Part shown: positions 30,776-43,600 of the stretch, in pieces
Layout of the letters: every line of letters begins with the position of its first letter
Numbering within the stretch: position 1 is the stretch's first letter
Source of the DNA: Kappaphycus alvarezii
Lineage: Eukaryota > Rhodophyta > Florideophyceae > Gigartinales > Solieriaceae
Direction of reading: 5' to 3'
Assembly (NCBI GenBank): GCA_002205965.3
Contig: NADL03000631.1
Coordinates: forward strand, 698,129 to 762,128
DNA length: 64,000 bases
Position numbers and translations under genes: made by a program
The notes under the pieces: model-generated
What the model was told of the DNA's origin: nothing
Databases searched by the model: none
The model's input: the letters and a program-made list of their open reading frames with translations, nothing else

Positions 30776-31934
30776 GGCTTCCCGCCTTGACTCGAAATTC
30801 GAATTCACGTCTGATGGCGAGCATCACTAATTATGCCAATGTATGTATCGCTTGCACAGCCGTTACATAATAAGCAACTTTTCCAGCATTATCTGTACAA
30901 CTTCAGAATGATAGGCACTATTTCAACACAACTATCACTTGCACAAGTTGTGCGTTTATCAACCAACAACAAAATCGCCATTATCTGTACAATTTTGGAG
31001 TGATATGCATCATCAGTATAACAGGTACCCCCACAGACACAATGCACGACTTCGCATTAATGGATGAAGTATCCTGCAAACTTTGATTGGTCACTCTTAG
31101 ACATTAAATACAAAAAAGTTCAAACAATAGTCGACTACACTGGCCCTTAGAATTACTCATTACTTAACGGTCATTGATGTGCTAGGGACAGCGAATCTCA
31201 CTAATTTACTGATGCTACTTCTCAATATGGAGGGCAACGCCATGATATCTTTACAGTGGTAATTGCCGCAGCCCCTACGTCACATGTTGTTACATGACTG
31301 CTTCGTGACACAAAACTATATCTAAATGTCGCCAACACTCAGCTACCAATAATCATATTTACTGAGAACCGACGAGACGACATCACCTTTTCTTGAATCC
31401 CCAATGTATTTTTCCTTTCAAACGTAGTGCGGGGCATTCTCACAAACAAAAAGCAAAACTGTGACTTAATTACAGACGAAAACACGCGGCATTACTGAGA
31501 CGAACTGTGAACCAAACATAACAAGGAAGAGTCTCTGAGGACATTGACACAAATGAAAGCTTGTCAGTTCGGAGGTTTCAAAGAGAACCACTAATTAGCG
31601 GGGCCAACCTACTTATCAACAGGGACAGAAAGCCAAGAGCTCAGAACAAATTATCCGGCAAGACATGACGACAAGAACGGCCCAGTACGGAAGTATCACT
31701 CTGCAAGAAATAACTCTACCTGCAGGTAGAGTGGAGGTACCTAACTTACCCAGAAGTATTGAGTCGAGGTGAGATCACTTCAGTCAAACGAGGGTAGTAT
31801 AGATCTGCTTACTTATGTTGATCTTATAATTCAAGTGTAATTAATTCAATGCAGGATGAAGTCCGAGTTGTAAGCGTACGTTTCTAATCTGAATTAGACT
31901 TCTCGCACTAGCCTGGGTGAAATATAGCCATACA
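30776..31934. other. Unannotated AT-rich stretch
   Basis: About 1.1 kb with no recognisable gene. TTGCACAAGTTGTG-type and ATTATCTGTACAA words recur near 30885-31010 (ATTATCTGTACAACTT and ATTATCTGTACAATTT), suggesting decayed duplicated sequence. Confidence 0.4.
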
Positions 31935-32225
31935 TGTAGTTTTTTCAGGAGCGGAGAGTGGCGTTCGGGATTGCAGCAAAGTGAGTCTTCGACCGGCTAC
32001 CTCTATCCCTGTTTGTCTATTCCTTTGGCGGAGGTTGGGACAAACCCGATAGGAAAACAGTACAAACGAAAACGAAAAAGGAGTGAAGAGGAGAGCAGGT
32101 TGAAGCCCATAAACCGGCGGCAACAGCTTTAATATTTTGATTCCGGAAAATATTGTAGCCATCAAAAATAAATATGAATATGACAACCAAGAAAAGGAAT
32201 CAAGCTGACATAGACTGTAAACAAT
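31935..32225 (-). repeat. Diverged LTR-like direct repeat, left copy
   Basis: Shares with 36672-36960 the blocks GTAGTTKTTTCAG, GCAAAGTGAGT, ACCGGCT, GGCGGAG, ACAAACGAAAA, GAGGAGARCAGG and CCGGAAAATRYTGTA in the same order and spacing. Confidence 0.75.
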
Positions 32226-35200
32226 CATACGCCCACAATTTCAAAAGTCAGAGCTTTTCTCGTCACAGTTCAAAGCTACACAGAATAAAAATCAAAACAA
32301 GACTCCAGTAGCTCGGAAAGAGCACCGTTGTTCTTGACCATCGAAATGCAATCAGCAGGTTTTTTAATAGTGCTAACTAAACCGATGCGCGTAATCTCGT
32401 TTGATTTTTAAGCCTTCTTGTTTGTAGTACATCTATCATCAAGCTCTTGCAGTGGTTTTCGTCGTTTCGTTATATCATGGAATAGCTATTTCAGCTCAGT
32501 AAAACAGTGAAAGTTTTGTAGAAGATCTTCGTCATCATCATTAACGTTTGTATGAGGTGTTAAAGTGTCTGGAGTTGGCATAAATGTTTTCTCCTGTAGT
32601 ATTGTCATGTAGCACAGGAGAGACTTCATCTCCTATGCTTTTTTCTGTAAGTCTAGCCGGTACCGATGAGTTACTATGCGCTTCAGCACTTAGGGGGTTT
32701 TTGATTCCAACTGTGAAAGTGCTTGAATCTATCAACTGAAGCTATAAACTATCGGTCACCTCTGTCTATGGTAAGCATTTTCCATTTTTCCCCTTATGAT
32801 AAAGGGGCCAGGTCATTTAGCAAAGGGCTTCAAACGATACGTGAGTAGATTATCTCCTATGTCGTACAAAAGATTAGCGAAAGCGGTTATATTAGACCGC
32901 ATTGCCGTATTAATGCGGACCTTGTGAGAGATAAACTTCATTAATTTTCCGGCGCCATGTAAAATTACCGCAGCTTGGTCTAGCAGCTTCTGTGAATAGA
33001 AAAGTACGCTTGGAGGAATACCGAACTTTAACAGCGTTTTAAAAGGCCAAGAGGTCCTGCAGTTTCGTTAACAGCTTTGAACGCTAAATAGAACATTAGC
33101 TCTGAGTCCAAGGAGGGCAACTTCGCTTTTAACTTGTCATAAACGTGGCGAAAGTAAAGGTAGTATCAGTCTCCGGTCCCTATGGAGTTATAGAACTCAA
33201 CAACGAATTCTTTGGCGCTAATACCGGTCGGGCGGAGCAAGCTTTCCCATTCTTGTGCGCTAAACTAGGGGCATTGGTCATCTAAAATTTAGTTCGGCAA
33301 TAGAAAACATTTCGTTACCCAAATGCGCATGAATGCCTCCAAAACGTCGCCAGTGACTCTCCGTCAAGAATGAAAGCGGAATTGAACTATGTTGCTCAAT
33401 CCACATTGTAAAGGGACTGCTTCACATCAGTCTTAATGAGATAAAGGGATGCCGTGCAATTGAATAGGAATTAATCACCAGGAACCGCCATCCGAAAGCA
33501 ATGCGTTGCCTAGCTCTCTCGCTGTCAAACATCGCAAGTCGTGGTGATTATCTCAAGATATTTCATCAGTTATAGTGTAGTTCTCTCAGGATTCGCTTTT
33601 CACAGTATTGGTCAGATCTTTCAAGGTTATGGAGCGTAGAAATGGCGATGAATCCTTCGAGGTTCTGACTCTGTAAAGTATATATTCACAGCCCATTCAA
33701 TGTAAACATGTCCATTTCTTCTTACCAAGAGTAGTTTACACCCATCGCGCTTGCGAACGACCTTATCCTCCTCGAAATCGACAATAGGCATGCTTTCGTA
33801 AGAATGTCTATACTTATTAGGAATTGCAAATCAATCCCGAAAAATAGGTTCGAATGGCCTCGAAAAATCAGCGGAGATTAGGATCCGAATTGTTATGTTC
33901 CCTACACCTTTGTGCTTGGCGGTACCACATATGAACATCAGCTTCTGCCCATTGAGGTGTCTTCGAGACTAGTGTAGCGAAGAGTACAATATGCGCGCGC
34001 TTGCATTATCCCAATCACTGTGCGCTCACCCCCATAATATACACAAGTGTCTTGAAACACGTTAGGAATATACTCCTTCCATTCAGAGTTCGTAACAAAA
34101 GTCTCGGCCTCATCAGAGCTGTCATCCAGCTAGATTTTTCCATCTTCCTCTTCCGCACTGTGCACTATTTCTACATCTGGTTTTCATGAAGGGCCAACGC
34201 TGCTCGGAATATTCACTTGTTGTCCTGGTCGATATCGCTCTCAACCAGGTCTATGCTGTCAAGCTGGGTGCATAGATCTGTAAGCACATAGTGCACGGGG
34301 TTATGAGCTGAATATTTCTTACCGAAATATTACAAACGTCGCGCAGCAGTTCTTGCAGTATTGAGGCAGAGCCTAAAATTTTTGAGCATTTGACCTCGAT
34401 CGCAGTTAAAAAATCCTAGAGCATCAGGTGGGTTGTAATTTTTGCTGATTGGGCGACTATTGCACAGTCGCATGCGACAGCGCACAAATTCAGGTTTCTT
34501 TGCGCATCTTCCCTGTCCAATTTATTTATTCCAACCAAATAATCGTAGGGCGAGTTCTTTTAATTCATAGCTTGGTCACAGAATAGGGCAAGCTTTCCTT
34601 CTCTTTCAAGCTGTAGAGAAACATCGAGTTCGGAATAAAAAATCTGAAACGAGAGGTTCTGAGTAGCAACTTTACTCAACGGTTCATGTGCCCACCTTTA
34701 ACCTATCACTTCCTGGCGCAAGAATTACATTTTGTGGTTATCGACTCGGTGAGAAGCGGGAACTTGGCGATCCATGGGGATTTTAATTGACTTTCAAACT
34801 TTGATCAATGCAGCTGAAAACTCGATGCTTTTGACGACGTATTCAGGGACGCGTAAAGAGGATAGATTGTTCTTCACCCTTGTTTACCTCAAATTATAGT
34901 TTTCTTCTTCATTTATAATGTCAACTGAGTGCTTATGTGTCTGCGCGTAGGATCTAATTTGCTCCAGATGAAAATTCTTTGCATCCTTCGATAAATGATT
35001 GTGGAAGTAGTGCTGTTTCTGTTGTGCATTAAAGACAAGTAGTAGCGAGCGATCTGGGAATATTCGTCTATGTATTCCATACAATACTGACCTATATTAC
35101 GTGAGAATTTTCTTTCATCGTCCCACAAGCGCATTGCTAGGCTATGCTCTAGTTTTGCAAAGGATTTTTGTTCATAGATCTCGCCCAACGTTGAGAGTTG

Positions 35201-36671
35201 GCGTTGCTGATACTTTAGTGATCATTGTCCCTCAGGTCAGACCTTATATGTGTTCCGGACGCAATCATAAGATTACCTATCTTTAATGCGGCTTGAAGGT
35301 CCTCTGCATCATTACAAAACCCGTGCGCTAACGTGCAGATGACTCTGCATGACGAATAAGGAGCTATATTAGCGCCACGGGCGTTAAGAAACTTACGCAA
35401 GCCTACCAAATAATCGGAATGTCGCAAATTTCTTGAACGAACAATGTTTGCTGGTGGAAAACAGTTCTGCGATATGGGCACGCAGAATATCACCTGTCAG
35501 ATTGGTACGTACAGAATTTATGGAGAAAATGAAGCCTTTCTGTGCGCTAGTAAAGGAGCTTAAGGGGCTATCCGAAGTATTTGGCATGAAAGGTTGCGCT
35601 TCATCCATGGATGTCGTCACATTGCCGCTGTTAATCGGTATTTGTCCTCTTAGTATTAGAGCTCGGCTTGTTACCGTTTAGATTACTTCCAGCTAAACAA
35701 TTTTTTTCAGCTCTTACTTTCTATCTCCTTCGACGGTGTCCCTCTTCTTAACCTTCTGTAGGGTACTCCTACCCATGGCGAACAGTCCCCTACTGGTGGA
35801 AGATTCGTGTAATTAACATCGGCACGGGGCACTGATGAACCCATGGAGGGAGCTGTTGGGAATTTTGACCTCGCAAAGGACAATTCGAGTGTTTAGTAAC
35901 TCAATTCGAGATAAATCCCAGAGTTATCAAATGATAACCGCTAACCCGGCCCTTACTCTATACCGTAGGAGCTTTCAGTGCGACTTTCTTTTACGGTAAA
36001 CCTGATTCGAACCGATCAGCTACATAGTGAACATGTCCATTAATTAACACGACCAACAACCAAAAAAATGTCACAGCGAACAGCCAACAAGCAGAAAGTT
36101 CACCGATCAGGGTAACCACAGCCAGCGAACGACGCAAGAAAAACAAAACAAACACAATAACAACCGACAGGAAATAAAAACAAATGCCAACAATAGAAAG
36201 CCTCAGCGTTGAGAGAAACCAAGCAGAAAGTACACAGATAGGTGGGAAAGCTCGAATAGTAGCTTGTAACTTAGCGTTAGTTCGGCCAAGGAAGAAGCTG
36301 CAAAGGGACTTGGCAGATATACCAACGGAAGGCGACAGAAATACCGTCGAACGAGCAGTGCCCTGTCAGCGACTTTGATTAAAGGCTGGTATGACGGATG
36401 ATACAAGGAAACATCGTGAGAAATCGAAAGTAAAAATAAGTTAGTAAAAAAAGGAAAGGGAAAAGGTTCGCGGTGGGGAAAAGGGGGGAGGAGGGCACCA
36501 CTTGTTGTGGGGGAGGAATGGGGTTGGACATAGAGAGGTGGTGCCGATAAAAAGGAACGCGAGGTACCGGCGGGGAAGGAAGTGAGCTTTAGATCGTCGA
36601 TTATCAACCAAGAGTTTAGCAAATGTGTCAAGGCAGTAAAAATGCTAACGAAAGAAGAAAGAATGTGACTA

Positions 36672-36960
36672 ATTAGTGTAGTTGTTTCAGAGGGGGGGTG
36701 GCGCTCAAAATTACAGCAAAGTGAGTTTTCTACCGGCTCACCATATCGCTGTTGGAGTACTTCGTCGGCGGAGTTTGGGAAAAAAGCAATACAAAAACGA
36801 TACAGACGAAAAAGTGCCGTGAGGGAAGAGGAGAACAGGCTGACGCCCACCTGCCGACGGGTCTTTAAATTTGGATTTCGGAAAATGCTGTACCGACCAA
36901 AAATCAACGAGAATGTAACAACCGAGAAAAGTAATTAAGCCGAAACAGACTATAAAAATT
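36672..36960 (-). repeat. Diverged LTR-like direct repeat, right copy
   Basis: Partner of 31935-32225, same strand, clearly diverged in substitutions and short indels, implying an old event. Confidence 0.75.
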
Positions 36961-37982
36961 CACAATATAAGCACTGCAGACAGAATGCAAGTAATGTAGG
37001 ACAACATGGTGAGGAAGTTAGGACATTGCGATGATTGATGACTATGCTGGAAAATACCCATATAGCAGGCCCTTCTAATATTGGAGCGGATAGCCAGTAC
37101 AGAGCCTGGTGCCGAATCGCATCGCCTCCTATCACCATCAATATGGTTGAGCGAGCCACTCCCCCCTCCGCGTCAAGATATCAAGTCCATGTGAATCTCG
37201 GGGATAACTCACAACTGTAAAGTAAATAAATTAATTACGCGGACTATATGCACCGAAAAATGGAGTCATCATTACTGTACAACAAGGAAAATATTTTGGG
37301 GACTCTACTGTTCAGATATGTAGGATGGCTATTTTCCGAGACTGAGGGGCGGGTCTTCGTACGACTGATACCGCAAGACCCCCCTCTGAGCAAATTTCTC
37401 AGCGACAGTACCGAAAACTTAAAAAAATCCGACCAATCTATTTTTATGATCCTCAAACGGTGGAATCAGGGCATATTAATTATAATTTTATGTCTTCTGG
37501 GAGTGACTGAAATCTAAAAATAGGGCAATTGTTGCCAAAGGAACATACTCCGCACATAGATTTATCCTTAGTTCAGTTCATTCTAAGCAGCAATATAGAG
37601 TACCATCCCCACGACACCACTGAGATAAAAAATGACATGAGGACCTCAATTAACGCCCAGCGAACGATCAAAGGCACTTCAATCTGCCGGGTACTCCCTA
37701 GAATCTATCTAAACGCAGCTTGGGCGTCCCAACATGTTATGGGAGCTTATCTTCATTATACAGATAGCAATGCGAGTCGCAGAAAAACGCGATAATCTCG
37801 GAACGATGTCCGTCCTGGTGCAAGAAGGCTATCATGGACCGCTTCCAACTCTTTTCAAAAGCCCTAGGGCGTTTCAAGATGAGCTGTAACTCCCCATATG
37901 TTTCTCCCGGACGAGATACTACCTCAGTAACTATATTTATAACCGCCAAAGCAAAGTAAATGCATTAATAATCGCTACAGAA
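36961..37982. other. Unannotated stretch before the Tc1/mariner fragment
   Basis: About 1 kb with short frames only (for example 37248-37517). No domain recognised. It may include the 5' part of the transposase region in decayed form. Confidence 0.4.
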
Positions 37983-38243
37983 AAGTCAAATTGCAACACT
38001 CTGATGGAACAGCACAAAATTGACTGAGTGGAATGGGCACGATTCTACTCTGCGAAAAGTTTGCAATGGTGGAACTATATCGTATTAAGCGAGGATAAAA
38101 TGTGTAATTGCAATGGCCCAGATGGTTCGCGGGGCTACTGGCACTATGTAAGGAAGAAGGTACCTTCGAAGCTCCATCATGGTGGGGATGGAACGATGGT
38201 CTGGGCAGCTTTTTGTTGGCTTAGAAGGTGTAATATACTGTAG
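37983..38243 (+). pseudogene. Tc1/mariner transposase fragment
   Basis: The central DDE catalytic region of a Tc1-type transposase is visible: HKIDWVEWARFYSAKSLQWW, then IVLSEDKMCNCNGPDG (aligning with the family IFSDEKKFNLDGPDG, where the aspartate is one catalytic residue), GYWHYVRKK and the glycine-rich HHGGDGTMVWAAF typical of Tc1. The S-D-E order has become S-E-D, so the catalytic aspartate-glutamate pair is altered. Only about 80 residues are readable; the carboxyl part with the last catalytic acid is interrupted by GTACTGTAC-rich DNA. It is a dead fragment with no terminal repeats found around it. Family placement is firm, subgroup is not. Confidence 0.75.
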
Positions 38244-38512
38244 TAGCAGCCGTGCGGGTGCTGGTACTGTACTGAACCGTCATCTACAGGAAAAGCAAAT
38301 AGTACGGTAAGTACTGCCGTGTACTGTACTGTACTTTAAGGCGGTTCGCGTACTGTACCTGCTGTACAAAAGTATGCAGTATATCGCCAACCTCAAAAGT
38401 GAGCAGTATCGCCAATAGGATAACGAAGCGCCAGATGGATGGGCAGGGCCGAAAGGAAAGACCAAGATGGGCAGAGACTACAGGAAGACCGATATACTGT
38501 ACTGTACTGTAG
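38229..38512. repeat. GTACTGTAC cluster at the Tc1 fragment
   Basis: Repeated words: ATACTGTAG (38236), GGTACTGTACTGAAC (about 38262), GTGTACTGTACTGTACTTT (about 38321), GCGTACTGTACCTGCTGTAC (about 38348) and ATACTGTACTGTACTGTAG (38493-38512). They lie immediately after, or within, the transposase fragment. Confidence 0.85.
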
Positions 38513-39179
38513 TCGGTACACAACCGAGACTCTTATCAGCGAACACCATTAAAGGCGTAGTGTAGACACGCTCCGTTACAAGATACGCCACTGTATTAGT
38601 AAGGTAGCTATTAGGCCTTATAAGGAGAAGTCTAGTTGGGAGCATGAATGTAAACGGATTGGGCCACTGGAGGGGAGGCTACCAGAGAGTCGCTGCAGTT
38701 GGTATTTTGATGGCCATATCAGTTTTATCGATATTTTTATGACGTTTTAAGATTTTCAATGTGCAGATTCGCTCAGAATAAAAGCGCGTAGATTCGGGTT
38801 GGGCACCACGTTACACTTAGCTAACTTCTTGTCTTACCCATTCATTGAAACTACTCACCTGCTCTTTACGCCGACGGAACGAGCGACCAAGGTGGAGATC
38901 AAGCCGGTCAAAGACCTGAAGATAACGAGGTGGAGCAACAACAGGTAGATCGACAAAAATAAGGGTAAGCAAACTTTGGTCCCCTACTAAGGTCTCTAAG
39001 TTGGCGTCCCCGTCTCAGGATTCCGCCTCTCTTCTACTTCCGACCGGACCAGCGCCTACTCTTTGGACCCACTCCATTACCGGTGCTTCCTCTGGATTGA
39101 TCCCTTTGGTAACGACAATATACTATCCTAGACGCGCAACTAGGCTAACACCTTTTTTGTTCTACTGACGAACCCCATT
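38513..39179. other. Unannotated stretch
   Basis: No gene recognised. It may contain the 5' end of the copia relic that follows, but no LTR was identified. Confidence 0.35.
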
Positions 39180-42100
39180 TAGTTGAAGTACTGCAGAGAG
39201 ATTATATGAGTGCAAGTGAAGTGTCTTCTGAATGGATAAAAATACGCCAAGATGTTGGAAAAGATTCTTTTGCCCTGTGCTGACGATAATTTGCCTATTA
39301 ATTGGGGTTTTCGACAAGATAAAGCTCTGGTAGACTCATATAAAGTGGCCAAAGAGGGGCATTCTTCGCAAGTTACTGAAGTTATGAATTGGTCACCGAG
39401 ATCCTGACCTCAATCAGACTGAAACCTACGGAGACTACTAATTCGAGTGGTATATGCCGATAAAATTTAATTTACGACGTTTTCAGACTTATTCGCTTGC
39501 GTTACGGAAAGTCGGAACTTTATCAGCAATGAAACCTTTCAGATATTGCTCTGTTCTATGCATGAGCGTTGTTTGGATGTGATCGAGAAATATGGGGGAT
39601 TCATTGACTACTATAAATGACCAGGAGGCTCCAGATATGTAGGTAAAGGTAGCATGTCCCATAAAAACAGTCAACCAATATGTTAGGTTTCAGTCACTCC
39701 CCGTGGACATAAAAAATTATTCAAAATGTCCGGTTCCCACCATTTCTGGATCACAAAATCCGAATAAGTGGATTTGTTTTTATTTTAGCTACAAATGAGC
39801 GGCAAAATTGGCTCAGAGGGTTTCCTCCTATGGAATTAGACGCCACTTTACTATAAAACTGCCGAGATATTTGAAAGAAAGAGGTACAATCGATAATAAT
39901 CTTCGTTGATATCATCCAATAGATTGATAATGAGCTAAAATTGGGTGGTTATAAGGTGTCGGACAGTGATTTGAAGTTTTCTTTGCTTGGTGGGCTGCAT
40001 GATGAGTAAGAAATAGTGAGGAAGGTCCTGCAAGGAGAAGAAAACTTATCATTCGAAGGAATGATCGCGAGGCTCGAAGCGCGCCACGATGAGATCAATC
40101 GTAACGATGGTAAAGAAGATGAGGCATGTTCCGGAGGGCGTTCGAAGTGAAATTAATTATTCGCACAAGAAGAGCAATAAGACGTGCAACCTTTATACCA
40201 AACAAGGGAACATTGTCAAAGATATTTTCTGAGACCCAAAGTCAAAGAACTACAAACCAGGATTGCAGCCTCCGAAGAAGGTCAAGAAAAAGCTTGAGGA
40301 ATGGAAAGATCGGAAGAGTGGAGGAACAAGTTCCGGCGACTCATCCTCAAGAGCAAGTTTTGCATTCATCAGTTCCATGAAAGAATCTAACTCTGAAAGA
40401 ATGCGGAACAAATTGTTCCTGGATAGTTGCGCCCGCAAACGTATGAAAATCCAACGCAAAATTCTGCACAATTTCGTTAATGGACGTTATGGAAAAGTGC
40501 AGACAGCAGCAGAGGACTTCGGAATGAAAATTGTATGGTACGGATCTGTCTGAGTTGAGGAGGTTGTCGATAGGAAAAAACAGGTCCGTAAGCAGAAGTA
40601 GGTTGCGTAGATGCCCAATATTCGCACAAACCTAATTTCGTTGCCGCTGGAACAGGCAGCAGGCATAATAATTGAGTTCTCAGGGGGTTCAAATTAGATG
40701 AAGGCGAAAGTGGGATATGAGAGGCTGATGGTCGGATTGTCGAAAACGCACACGATTACTGAGTTAGTTGCGATGAATGAAATATCATGGAAAGATGTCT
40801 CATCATCTTTCTTAAATGCCGGCTGAAATGGTTGGGAGGAGCTTACGCACAATTGAACCTGCCACACCGCTGTCGACACTCTGCGAAGGATGATCAAGTC
40901 GAATGCTGCTATGGGATTTGAGGTATTGGAAAAAATAAAGTTAGTGAGCATTTTGTGAGGAGTACTGTGCTGGCATGGTAAAATGAGAACCACAAAAAAT
41001 ACGTGAGAAAGAGTTTAGTACAGTTCTTGGACTGGTTCACACGGATATCATAGGTCTGATTACACTAATTACACTGAATGGATCGAAGCACAGCCTTTCT
41101 TTCCCAGATGAAGTTTTTGGCACAGCAAGTGTGCGCAACTGGAGGAAAATTCGGAAGCGAAGGGAGCTTTTACGGTACTTACTGAAAAGGTCGAAAAAAG
41201 ACGAGTAAGCGCGTCGTGGAATGGTGATCGGACTGAGCGAAGGAGTACATGAGCAAGGCACTTGAGAGTTACTTCGCCGCGAAGAGAATTGGCCATCAAA
41301 CAATACTATTTTACTCCCCAGAATCAAACAATCGAGCCGAAAGGTTAAACAGGACAATCAACAAACGGATGCGAACCATTTTAGAGGAGCATTATGCGTT
41401 AATCTGGAAAATCACAAGAATATGTAGGGCAAAGCATTGAATGCGGTCTTTTACGCTTACAACCGTATGTTTACGAACGTGACTCACCTCTCCTTGTGTC
41501 ACAAGAAGCCGTATGAAATCATCAAAGGACGCAGGCCAGATCTCTTTGGGCTTCGTATTTTTTGGCTGTGACGTGAAAATCAAGAAGCGAGACCGCTACC
41601 GAAGGGACGAGTCCGATGTGAATGTCTGGGAGGGTATACATGTTGCTTATCATGGAAATCAGGCGTATCGAATATTTGTACCTCAATTGAAGTGAGTTTC
41701 TGTATCGCTTGATGTTACGTTCATGAAACGAATTCCAATTAGGTTTTCAGCGCCCGGTCGTGGCAGTGTTGACGATAGAAAGTAAGGGGATGATCTACGG
41801 AAAACAGCAGTGGAACTTGATGACCACGAGAGCAGCACCGAGGAGGTTTAAATTGATGTGATTGAGGTAGAGACGCAAGGAGCAGCGGTTCGAATAAATC
41901 CAACTCGAAACGCTGGACGACCGCGACGGTATGATGGCAATGGAGTTTTGGAATTTCAGACTTTGCAAGAAGTCGGAAATGTGACTGAGAATCATGCCAC
42001 AGAGCCTTATGACGAGGATATGAATAGTGAAGTGCTGGAATAATGGACAGATGCGATGACGGAGGAGATGCAGTCAATCACTGACGCCGCGATTCATTCG

Positions 42101-43600
42101 TTATAGTATATCTCCTGGGCGGAAGGAAGTCGGTTAAGTAGATGTTGGTGTCTTCTTCGAACGAGAACGCGGATGGGAAGGTTTTTCTGCAGAAGGAACG
42201 ATTAGTGGCCAAGAGATTCACTCAAGAAAATGGTATTGACTGTGATGAGTTATTCTCTCCGTTTGCCAAGTTTGAAACTGTGCATTTCTTGATGGTCGTG
42301 ATGACGCACTTCTGCCTGCAGTTGCAGCAGGTAGATATCAAGACGGCTTTTCTGTATGAAAAAATTGACGAAGAGCTGTACATAGACTAATCGTAGCTTC
42401 CGCGCTGACTATAAAATAGGATGAATATTCAAGAAAGGAATAGAAAGGTTCGGAAGCTATTACGAGCGATTTATGGACTGAAGTAAGCCTCGAAGGCATG
42501 AAATGAAGCCTCGAGGGCAATCTTGGAATCTTTTGGATTTAAAAAGTAAACCAGAGACCTTTTCTTGTGGAGGTTATCGCACGAGCGTATTGTCGATGCG
42601 GACTGGTTGGTGTACGTAGATGATGTGTTGACTTTTGCGATGAGTTACGCGTTTTTTCAGAAGGTTAAGTATATCTTGAACAACTCGTTTCAAGTTCAAG
42701 ACCTCGGCGACGCACGTGACTCCTTAGGATTTAGATCACGAGGAGTGATACCAGTGCGATTCTCACGCTTAGGCAAGCTCACTACAATGAGAAGGTAATT
42801 AGGAGCTTTAGAATGTAAGATTCGTATGGCGCCCACATTCCTATATATACAGGTCTGAGTTTTACTACTAATAGTAGTTCGCAAACCCCTGTCCCATAAC
42901 GTGAGTTGGTAGGATTTCTGGTGTATTTAGAAGTGAATACTAGGCCACATATCATTTTTGCAATATCATATTTGTCAAGATGCTTACACTGCGGGGGCGA
43001 ACAAAACTGAGAGACAGCAAAGCATGTGCTTTTCTATTTGAAGTAAACCCTTAATGTAGAGTTTTTTTATGACCAGGATACGGGACGTGAAATGGTTTTA
43101 TACATTGATGCGGATGGAGCAGGCGACAAGAACAATCGAAAATCGACCAGTGGGTTTCTTTTTCAAGATCAGATCCGCAGCGTTCAGTTGGATGTCAATT
43201 CTTCAGAAGTTTTTGGCTTTTTCGACCACCGGAGCTCAGTAAATTGCCGAGGCATTATTTACACGCGAAGCTTTTTGTGTTAGAAGACTCAAGAATTGAT
43301 TTGGTCTGGGTGATGCGGCACTATTGATCATGGCGGATAATCAGATGGCAATTGGACTTGCCAAAGACGCTACAGATACGCAAAGTAACAATAAAATTGG
43401 TTTGTTCTATCATCTGACTCTGTAATACGTCAAGAAAGCATCTACAAAGCTCGATTATATTCCAGGTAGTATGTTAGCCGCGGACTGTATGACTAAGGCT
43501 TTGGATAGGACCAAGTTTGAGAATTGTAGGTACATGTTGGGAGTAGTTGAATACCAGCGAGCTGAAGGAGGAGCGTTGAAATAGCAGCACGCATACGACT
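39180..43600 (+). mobile_element. Ty1/copia retrotransposon relic, heavily decayed
   Basis: In order on the plus strand: a Gag-like segment around 39950-40120 (LKFSLLGGLHDE); an integrase core with the copia-type YFAAKRIGHQTILFYSPESN and NRAERLNRTINKRMRTILEE (about 41270-41390); reverse transcriptase around 42140-42390 (RLVAKRFTQENGIDCDELFS, LQQVDIKTAFLYEKIDEELY) and its YVDD box near 42610; and RNase H around 43090-43160 (DADGAGDKNNRKSTSGF). The integrase-before-reverse-transcriptase order defines Pseudoviridae. A purine-rich tract lies near 43559-43580. Dozens of breaks mark it as an old fossil. I could not find a matching LTR pair. Confidence 0.85.

Larger units (their letters stand above)
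31935..36960 (-). mobile_element. Old LTR retrotransposon relic bounded by diverged LTR-like repeats
   Basis: Two direct repeats of about 290 bases (31935-32225 and 36672-36960) enclose roughly 4.5 kb. On the minus strand between them are weak retroelement traces: a stretch around 32760-32960 resembling the end of an integrase (MRSNITAFANLLYDIGDNLL, then PGPFII), and Gag-like helical segments around 34900-35490. The reading frames are broken at dozens of points, so it is an old fossil. Family is uncertain; the integrase-end style suggests a Ty1 or Ty3 lineage element. Confidence 0.45.

Noticed and set aside
36203-36907. 234-codon minus-strand frame
   Set aside because: It overlaps the right LTR-like repeat, shows no domain, and its composition follows the repeat, so it is treated as part of the old element.
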